Below the pieces are notes generated by a model that worked only from the letters and a program-made list of their open reading frames with translations, was not told where the DNA came from and did no database searches. A stretch of 11,225 nt of DNA, from assembly GCA_900756725.1 (NCBI GenBank), contig CAAELJ010000136.1, positions 1 to 11,225 on the forward strand, in the 5' to 3' direction. The position numbers and the translations under genes are program-made. Source of the stretch: an uncultured Collinsella sp. (GTDB lineage Bacteria > Actinomycetota > Coriobacteriia > Coriobacteriales > Coriobacteriaceae). Below are positions 1-5,519 of the stretch, one piece after another (positions within the stretch are counted from its first letter, which is position 1; each line of letters opens with the position of its first letter).

Positions 1-1148
1 AACACTTCCCCATCGAACGTCTCTTCCACAAAATCGAGCTCACCGACCTTTTTGGACGTAAAGTAGCGCAATCTGAATCCATGGGCTTTGAGCTCCTGGG
101 CAACAAAGCCCTCAAACGCCGCTCCCATGTTCATGCCAAAGGCGTCTTCTGCCTCGCCATCAAATACCCCTTGGGCAACCTTCTTGGAATACGACGACAT
201 GAGCATTCCGGTGTCCAAGTAAAACAGCTTAAACAGATTTCGTTGCTCCCCCAATAAAAGGGGTGCCACGGGCGCCGTTACGTTATACACGGGAAGCGCG
301 ACACCCGCCTCCGATAGCCAGAGAAAATGATCTGTCACCTGCGAAAAACGTTTGACACCGTTAATCGATGACAGTTTGAATCGCTTGTTTTTGGAGCCGG
401 CCTCGCTGGGAATCAAATCATAGATATCTCGAATAACCAAGCGTAGCTCGGGCGGAGCGTACTTTGCGATGTCATCGCGATACAGGGCGTGAAGATCGCG
501 GTGGATGTTCCGAACCTCGTCGACGTTGCGCGTCGCCAAGAAGGAATTGACCGCGTCGGGCATGCCTCCCACCACCACATACTGATGGAACAGATCGAGC
601 AAGCGGTCATATAGATAATCTGGAAGCTCCCTCTCATCCTTTAGACAGCCCCTGAGCATTTCAAACGCGCTGGCACCAACGCCATTTGCCCAGCAGAACT
701 CCTCAAAGTCGAGCGGGTACATCTGGATCTGCTCGACATACCCCACCGGCAGGGAGTCGATGCCCTCGAGCTCAACGCCAAGGAGCGATCCGGTAAGGAT
801 GTATCGAAAGTCGCCGCGCTGGACCAGGTATTTGATAAACGTCACCACGTTGGGGCATCGCTGCGCCTCATCGATAACCACGACGGTCTTGCTCGCAACC
901 ATCGGCTGCGTCGCAGCAATAGACATGCGCACAAGCAGGTCGTCCGCACTTTTCGCCGCCAAAAACGAATCGCGCACGGACACATCGGCGATAAGGTCGA
1001 ACGTCACGACGTTTTCGAACGATTCACGTGCGAACGCGTTGACCAGATATGACTTTCCCACCTGTCGGGCACCCTTGACCAAAAGAGCCTTGTTAGGTGA
1101 CGAGGCAAGCCAAGATTCAAATTGTGCTTTCGCTTTTCTCTGTAGCAT
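1..1148 (-). CDS. AAA+ ATPase, DUF4143 type (C-terminus cut by window edge)
   Basis: The frame is open from an ATG at 1148 to the left edge, giving 382 codons. The start is supported by AAGGGG (1156-1161) 7 nt upstream. Seen in the translation: Walker A GARQVGKS (residues 26-33), Walker B VVVIDEAQ (89-96), a sensor-like YILTGSLLG (116-124), a YVVVGGMP segment (GGMP at 194-197), and near the end FEGFVAQEL followed by GELDF (about residues 345-373). This order (AAA_14-like ATPase, then DUF4143 ending in a PD-(D/E)xK-like fold) defines a very common bacterial and archaeal family, usually 400-450 aa, so perhaps 30-60 residues are missing. The biochemical role of the family is not established; toxin-antitoxin or DNA-binding roles have been suggested. 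The gene is transcribed away from the rest of the window and its upstream region carries a phased repeat array. Family assignment is confident; function is unknown. Confidence 0.93.
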   Translation of the reverse strand, partial: MLQRKAKAQFESWLASSPNKALLVKGARQVGKSYLVNAFARESFENVVTFDLIADVSVRDSFLAAKSADDLLVRMSIAATQPMVASKTVVVIDEAQRCPNVVTFIKYLVQRGDFRYILTGSLLGVELEGIDSLPVGYVEQIQMYPLDFEEFCWANGVGASAFEMLRGCLKDERELPDYLYDRLLDLFHQYVVVGGMPDAVNSFLATRNVDEVRNIHRDLHALYRDDIAKYAPPELRLVIRDIYDLIPSEAGSKNKRFKLSSINGVKRFSQVTDHFLWLSEAGVALPVYNVTAPVAPLLLGEQRNLFKLFYLDTGMLMSSYSKKVAQGVFDGEAEDAFGMNMGAAFEGFVAQELKAHGFRLRYFTSKKVGELDFVEETFDGEV

Positions 1149-1177
1149 AAGCGTACCCCTTATTACGTGCTGTTTTA

Positions 1178-1309
1178 GTACTAGAATACACTTTTCCGTG
1201 GTTGTTAAGTGCCCATTTCGACACTTTTCCGAGGTTTTAAAGTGTGCATTACGACACTTTTCCGGACTTTTACATGGGCGATTTCGACACTTTTCCTGAT
1301 TTAAGCCTA
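1178..1309 (-). repeat. Four-unit tandem array, exact 33-bp period, upstream of the ATPase gene
   Basis: Read in the direction of the ATPase gene, the core GGAAAAGTGT occurs four times. On the plus strand acacttttcc starts at 1188, 1221, 1254 and 1287, exactly 33 bp apart. Three copies extend to GGAAAAGTGTCGNAAT. The copy nearest the gene (1178-1210) changes after GTGT to ATTCTAGTAC and contains the 8-bp palindrome TAGTACTA (1176-1183) and a possible -10 box TATTCT (1183-1188), without a good -35. Flanks between cores are also similar (ACTT followed by an A-rich stretch), and AAAGTGT (1239-1245) can pair with ACACTTT (1254-1260). The spacing is close to three helical turns, which would place cores on roughly one DNA face, as in an operator or iteron array. 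The ATPase start lies 30 nt beyond the last unit, so autoregulation by the ATPase or a partner is a reasonable but untested idea. Confidence 0.85.
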
Positions 1310-1321
1310 GCAGCAGCTGGC

Positions 1322-1370
1322 AAAATCAAGCGCTGCCCGCGCGTCATTTCGCAGGCGGCGCTTGATTTTT
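1322..1370 (+). terminator. Rho-independent-like terminator hairpin between divergent genes
   Basis: AAAATCAAGCGC (1322-1333) is perfectly complementary to GCGCTTGATTTT (1358-1369). The stem extends inward by TGCC/GGCG (one G-U pair) and, past one mismatch, by GCG/CGC. The plus-strand 3' arm runs into TTTTT (1366-1370); the minus strand gives only four T, so plus-strand termination is favoured. No gene in this window ends just before it: the left neighbour is divergent. It may be the leftover terminator of a former plus-strand gene, or insulation between the two divergent units. Confidence 0.6.
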
Positions 1371-1391
1371 GTCCGCGCGTGCTGATAGACT
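1362..1391 (+). promoter_or_regulatory. Weak candidate promoter for the riboswitch-controlled gene
   Basis: TTGATT (1362-1367, 4/6 to TTGACA) and TAGACT (1386-1391, 4/6 to TATAAT) are separated by 18 bp. The predicted start near 1398 would place the hairpin 1399-1415 and the riboswitch at the 5' end of the transcript. The -35 overlaps the 3' arm of the terminator hairpin. The match is modest and could be chance. Confidence 0.25.
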
Positions 1392-1398
1392 CCATCGT

Positions 1399-1511
1399 GT
1401 CCGCAAGGAGCGGGCGCGTTTTATCCAGAGTCGGGGTAGAGAGTTGGCTCCACGATCCCGACGCCAACCGGCCAAGAGGCACGGTGGCCCTGCCAACATC
1501 GATGAAAGGAG
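1399..1511 (+). promoter_or_regulatory. SAM-I-clan riboswitch candidate, without P4, overlapping the RBS
   Basis: Pairings seen: P1 TTTTATC (1419-1425) with GATGAAA (1501-1507); CAGAG follows as in SAM-I (UUAUCAAGAG). P2a is GTCGGG (1430-1435) with CCCGAC (1457-1462). A kink-turn-like GUA-GA opposes a GA at 1454-1455. P2b is GAG (1441-1443) with CTC (1448-1450), closing loop TTGG. P3 is ACCGGCC (1467-1473) with GGC-A-CGGT (1478-1485). TGCCAA (1491-1496) sits where SAM-I J3/4 has UGCCAA, and its CCAA can form the conserved pseudoknot with loop TTGG. P2b is GAG/CUC where classical members have GGG/CCC, which is covariation-like. Helix P4 is absent, as in SAM-IV or SAM-I/IV variants. P1 overlaps the first bases of the SD GAAAGGAG (1504-1511), so ligand-stabilised P1 should reduce translation. 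A hairpin GTCCGC/GCGGGC (1399-1415) precedes it. The similarity was judged by eye. Confidence 0.65.
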
Positions 1512-1516
1512 TCCGT

Positions 1517-1999
1517 ATGGACAATTTCTCCGCGCGCAGTGAGCGCAACTTCCACAACCTGGCAGCCAAGCCAAAACGAATGCATCTTCTGGACGAGCCG
1601 AGCGGCTATGTCTCGGCCCTGGTCAAGAGCAGCCTCTCCCACCAGATGCGCTTTACGGTGAAGAAGCTTGAGAAAGAGCTCTGCGCTGCCGGCGACCCGC
1701 ACGTGTTGCAGATCAAGCTGCTCGGAGACGACTCTCGCGAGCCGTCCAGCTGGAAGCTCTTTGCCGACGGCGCGTGCGTTGCGGACGGATCCGGCGCCTT
1801 TGCCCGCGAGTGCTTCTGCGAGGGTGCAGAGGTATTTCTGGACCTGTGCCGCGACGCCGTCAAGGCTGCCGAGCTGCGCCAGTGGAGCCAGAGGGAGTAT
1901 GAGCTGCTGAGTGCCGCGCGCAGAATTGCGAGGGTGCAAACGAACGCAGGCGACGCCATGGTGACGTGCGGCCGTTGCGCGGCAGAGCACTTTATTTAG
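1517..1999 (+). CDS. Uncharacterised cysteine-rich 160-aa protein behind the riboswitch
   Basis: I do not recognise this protein. The start at ATG 1517 follows GAAAGGAG (1504-1511) at 5 nt. The frame is open back to 1244, but that stretch is repeat, terminator and riboswitch sequence, so the longer start is rejected; an in-frame ATG at 1502 has no SD. Codon use (many C/G third positions) looks genuinely coding. The protein is soluble-looking, with no signal peptide or membrane segment. It has seven cysteines, including ECFC near residue 95 and a C-terminal CGRC just before the last six residues, and a helical, charged middle part. It appears monocistronic: a stop at 1999 is followed by a strong hairpin at 2030. 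If the upstream leader is a SAM sensor, the protein should be made mainly when SAM is scarce, which would suggest a link to methionine, sulfur or methyl metabolism. That link is inference only. Confidence 0.8.
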   Translation: MDNFSARSERNFHNLAAKPKRMHLLDEPSGYVSALVKSSLSHQMRFTVKKLEKELCAAGDPHVLQIKLLGDDSREPSSWKLFADGACVADGSGAFARECFCEGAEVFLDLCRDAVKAAELRQWSQREYELLSAARRIARVQTNAGDAMVTCGRCAAEHFI

Positions 2000-2029
2000 C
2001 GCCCGTTGAATAGCCAGCCATGCCACATC

Positions 2030-2066
2030 CTGCCCCATCATTTCGAGTAGCGGAATGATGGGGCAG
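2030..2066. terminator. Terminator-like hairpin between convergent genes
   Basis: A 16-bp stem (2030-2045 with 2051-2066, one G-U pair) closes a 5-nt loop, centred in the 88-bp gap between the stops at 1999 and 2088. It can form in RNA from either strand, so it probably ends both transcription units. The downstream U-tract is poor on both sides (TCCTATTCT on plus, none on minus), so it may act as an mRNA-stabilising 3' hairpin or rely on Rho. Confidence 0.65.
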
Positions 2067-2087
2067 TCCTATTCTCTGCCAGCGCTT

Positions 2088-5000
2088 TTACTCCCCAAAC
2101 CTATAGTCGTTGATGCCCAACGTGGAGCAGTTCTCGCTTATTGCTCGGACTGTTTGCACGGGGATTCCGTCTTCGACATGAGCGGAAACGCTAAACGAAA
2201 GTTGCACGTCGGCACCGCCCAGCATGTTTAGCTGACTCACCACTTCGTCCATGATGGTCTGGATGTTGCGATTGACACGAGTGTTGTCGAGCTTTGCCGT
2301 CATATGGAAGGATGTCTTTTGCCTCGCGGGCTGTACCACCACTGGCGTCGTGTCGACAACCGTGGTCCTGCCGTCCGCATCCGTCACCGTCTCGCTCGTC
2401 GTAGGGCCAAACGCAATTCCATGCCCGCCGCCATCGGAGCTCTGCTCAGCCTCCACAGCCGCAGCGCGAGCAGCAGCCTCTTCCTCTTCAATCTGCTTTG
2501 TTGCCACAGTCGGCTTTACCAGCAGGTCGCTCTCGTTAATAAATGGCTTCTGCTCACCAAACGTCAGCTCCATATAGCGATCGTCCGAGAAGCCAGCAGC
2601 AAGGCCAAAGTATTCCTTTGAGCCCAGGCCCCTTTGAATCGCGTCCTCGAGCACGCCATAGCACGACAGCCTGGGAAGATAGCAATAAGAGCACAGGAAC
2701 TCCCACAGACGCTTAATCTGGATGTGGTCCGCTTCCTTCCAGAGCACTCGATCGAGCTCCATCTTAAGCAGGGCGGGTGCCCAAGTCTTGATGGCTGCCT
2801 CATCGGAAACAAGCTTGCGCGCCATCTTGGCAACGATATTTTCGCCGCCGCCCTCAACGTGTTCCGCTTCCCAAACGATATCCATCGAGTCGCTGAAAAG
2901 GTCAACACGCGGATAAATAAGCCAACTATAGGCCTCCTGGATCTTTATCGCGAGCGATTCGTCGGCACGTCTCACACTCTGGTCAGTCTCGCGCGTCTGT
3001 GCCACGTCAAGGTTCAGCGACTCGCGATCTTTCTTGATGGAATCCCAAGCAAGGTATTGTTTCGCCTCACTTAGGAGTTGTGCATAGTACGATGCGTCCG
3101 CAGCGGCGAACACAACCATATTCTTGTACGTACGCGGAGACGTACCGCGATTTGAGAGTATCTCCGATGCCAAGGTGAGCGCCGCGGAATCGGCCGTTTT
3201 TCCACGGTGATTGGCAGACGGCGTCAGCACCACCAGGCGCAGCGTCTGATCATCCGGAACGTCAAGCGAGCTTGCGGGACATACATGAATGCCCGAGAAG
3301 GGATCGATCTTGCGCAGCCTCTTTAGGCGACTCTCGACTTCATAGAGCGCTTCGGAGTCCTTGACTTGCTGGGCGCGGTCATCGGCAACCTTGCGCAACG
3401 TGGGGCGCGTATCGTACCAAAAACGGTTTCCGTTGACGTCGCTATACAGGAAAGACGAAGATGTCTGCAGCGTGCCCAGGGCATCGTTGAATACGGAGAT
3501 GTTCTCGCCAGGCTGAACCGTGCCCAAGCGAATATGCGCGCGCTCGATACCGCGGACGGATTGACCGCCCACGTCGGGAGCACTGCCGAGCATGATGGTT
3601 CGTGCGACGCGGCGCGATGCCAAAAGATTGCCGTAACGAGTGTTGTTGCCGTCATTGCGATACGGAACGGACTGCTTGCCGTCGATCTCGGAATCAACAA
3701 CTGCATTCCAGTTGTCATCAAGATAGCGCGTGAGCTCATCGCGCACGCCGGGCACATCAAGGGGGAACGACCCCGGCATAATCATCGGCGAAGGATCCTG
3801 GTTCATCCACAGCTCGTGGATAACCGACGCCATTAAGCGCAACACGCCACGGGTACGTTGAAACTTTTCGAGCGTTGCCCAGTCCTCGTAGAGACGATCA
3901 AACACTTCAGGGTGAATCGGATAGCAGGAAACCATGCGATCGCGATATTCAAGCTCGCGCGACTCCACCGGGAAGTCTGAAGTATTTTCGTTGTACATCT
4001 TGCTAAATGTCGCGCACACTTCATCGCGAGCGGCATCATCCTTGCAGTCAAGGAAAAGCCTGCGGCGCACAACCTCGAATCCTTCGTTTGCCGCCACGGG
4101 CTTCCAAATAGCCTCCATGCGCCCAAAGGTATGCTCAATCTGCTCCAAAGCTCGCTGGCCCGCCTCGCCACCGATCTCGTTGTCAGATTCGGGGATAGAG
4201 GCTACGACCAGGCTGCGCTTCGAAGCGCGTGCTGCCTCGGTAAGCTCTTGGATAAAGGTGATGAAGTTGTCGAAGCTGCCAGCGTTAAGCCCATCGACGC
4301 CATAAATCTTCTTGGCATAGGCAACGAGCTCGTCCATAAGGACAAGACAGCAGCCGCAATCGTCGAATAATTCAGTCAGAGCAGCGGATCCCGGCGAGAC
4401 GCCCTTCTTATCAGCATCTTTCACATAGTCATAGAGCTCGGGCCTGCCAGCGGATTCTGCAAGCTGGTATGCCATATGACCCCAAAGCGTGTTGACCATG
4501 ATGCCGGGCATAGTAGCCGGGCGCATGGCTTTTGCCGGATTGATAGAGGTGCCCACGAGCACAGCAACATGCACCTCAGGGACTTCGGTAACGCCCGCCT
4601 CCTCGAGCACGGGCGCGAGGTTGGCAATCTGCCCCACGCGGGAGCGGCTGCGCATCATGTGGTAGAGAGCGAGCATGCTGTGCGTCTTGCCGCCGCCGAA
4701 GGCCGTCTTGAGCTGGATGACGGGCTCACCGTCGAGGCCGCTCACGCGGCGCAACGACTGCACGAGCAGGCCCTTCATGCCTTCGGTCACATACGTTCGA
4801 TTGAAGAATTCGACCGGGTCGCGGTACTCCAGCTCGCCCTTGCCGCGCGCCACCTGGGCAAGGTCCGCAGCAAACTCAGCGTTTCCATAGCGTCCCTCGG
4901 CGACATCCATATGGGGTTCCATGACATCGCGCCAACTAGGCAGGCCACGCACGGCCTTGGTTTGCTCGAGTGATTTCCTGCGAGGTGCCGGGGCGTCCAC

Positions 5001-5501
5001 GCCAGCATCAACATTTGTTGTCACTGCCGTCGAGCCGTCGGCGCTGCCATAGCGAACCTCGCGAAGCATTGCGTTGAGTTGCGCCGTGGTATCCTGATCA
5101 ATCTGCTCAGCCAAACGACTCATGGTATCGAGCGCACGCCATGCGTCGCTGTCCGAGATACCTCCCATACCGCGATGCGCAACCTTGTTGCGAACGCCCT
5201 TGAGCTCCATGACGTAGTTCTTGCAATCCTGAGGCAACCTAAGGCGAAACACATCGCGCCAGTTGATGTCAATGAGCAGCAAGCACAGGGCAATATCGAG
5301 CGAGTCGGCAAGAGTGGCATAGTCACCCGATGCTGGCAGGTTGCGCTTTTGGTCGTCGTAGAGCTTGTTGAGCACACCGACCTGCCAAAAATCATTGCCG
5401 TATGCCTGGGTAAGCTCGCGCATCACATAAGGATCAAGGGCCTCGAGCAAAAGGTCAAAGCCCTTATTGAGAAGATCGCAGTTATTAGCGTTGTTCTCCA
5501 T
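2088..5501 (-). CDS. DUF499 ATPase with N-terminal Swt1-type HEPN domain
   Basis: This 1137-aa protein is the last gene of the defence-like operon. The start at 5501 is set by AAGGAG (5509-5514) 7 nt upstream, inside the 18-nt gap after the methylase stop. Domains in order: a helical N-terminal domain (about 1-150) resembling the Swt1-family HEPN, with an intact RNKVAH (R104-H109, the RX4H ribonuclease motif); a linker; then the DUF499 P-loop ATPase core with Walker A AFGGGKT (267-273), Walker B LVLMDE (386-391), a sensor-like LVVASIPES (431-439) and EVVRRRLF (476-483). An acidic/Ala-rich linker follows (about 1000-1020), then a C-terminal domain of about 90 residues ending in a short beta-rich segment typical of the family. 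DUF499 proteins (COG1483-like) regularly neighbour DUF1156 methylases and helicases in defence loci. The likely role is an NTP-dependent sensor or regulator, with HEPN as a possible toxic RNase. Domain calls are confident; mechanism is inferred. Confidence 0.93.
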   Translation of the reverse strand: MENNANNCDLLNKGFDLLLEALDPYVMRELTQAYGNDFWQVGVLNKLYDDQKRNLPASGDYATLADSLDIALCLLLIDINWRDVFRLRLPQDCKNYVMELKGVRNKVAHRGMGGISDSDAWRALDTMSRLAEQIDQDTTAQLNAMLREVRYGSADGSTAVTTNVDAGVDAPAPRRKSLEQTKAVRGLPSWRDVMEPHMDVAEGRYGNAEFAADLAQVARGKGELEYRDPVEFFNRTYVTEGMKGLLVQSLRRVSGLDGEPVIQLKTAFGGGKTHSMLALYHMMRSRSRVGQIANLAPVLEEAGVTEVPEVHVAVLVGTSINPAKAMRPATMPGIMVNTLWGHMAYQLAESAGRPELYDYVKDADKKGVSPGSAALTELFDDCGCCLVLMDELVAYAKKIYGVDGLNAGSFDNFITFIQELTEAARASKRSLVVASIPESDNEIGGEAGQRALEQIEHTFGRMEAIWKPVAANEGFEVVRRRLFLDCKDDAARDEVCATFSKMYNENTSDFPVESRELEYRDRMVSCYPIHPEVFDRLYEDWATLEKFQRTRGVLRLMASVIHELWMNQDPSPMIMPGSFPLDVPGVRDELTRYLDDNWNAVVDSEIDGKQSVPYRNDGNNTRYGNLLASRRVARTIMLGSAPDVGGQSVRGIERAHIRLGTVQPGENISVFNDALGTLQTSSSFLYSDVNGNRFWYDTRPTLRKVADDRAQQVKDSEALYEVESRLKRLRKIDPFSGIHVCPASSLDVPDDQTLRLVVLTPSANHRGKTADSAALTLASEILSNRGTSPRTYKNMVVFAAADASYYAQLLSEAKQYLAWDSIKKDRESLNLDVAQTRETDQSVRRADESLAIKIQEAYSWLIYPRVDLFSDSMDIVWEAEHVEGGGENIVAKMARKLVSDEAAIKTWAPALLKMELDRVLWKEADHIQIKRLWEFLCSYCYLPRLSCYGVLEDAIQRGLGSKEYFGLAAGFSDDRYMELTFGEQKPFINESDLLVKPTVATKQIEEEEAAARAAAVEAEQSSDGGGHGIAFGPTTSETVTDADGRTTVVDTTPVVVQPARQKTSFHMTAKLDNTRVNRNIQTIMDEVVSQLNMLGGADVQLSFSVSAHVEDGIPVQTVRAISENCSTLGINDYRFGE

Positions 5502-5519
5502 GGTTTATCTCCTTGGGAC

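Noticed and set aside
760..1299. Plus-strand 179-aa ORF with a repeating RHFS pattern
   Set aside because: It is antisense to the ATPase gene; the protein repeat is only the 33-bp (11-codon) DNA array read through.
1178..1309. CRISPR array
   Set aside because: The period is 33 bp with cores of only 10-16 bp and partly similar flanks; there are no spacers of normal length and no cas genes.
1244..1516. Longer 251-aa version of the plus-strand gene starting at 1244
   Set aside because: The added 91 codons cover the 33-bp repeats, terminator and riboswitch; no SD precedes 1244, whereas 1517 has a strong one.
1421..2041. Minus-strand 206-aa ORF opposite the 160-aa gene
   Set aside because: It has no SD or family likeness, and it spans the riboswitch and the convergent hairpin; the plus-strand frame has the better codon pattern and start signal.
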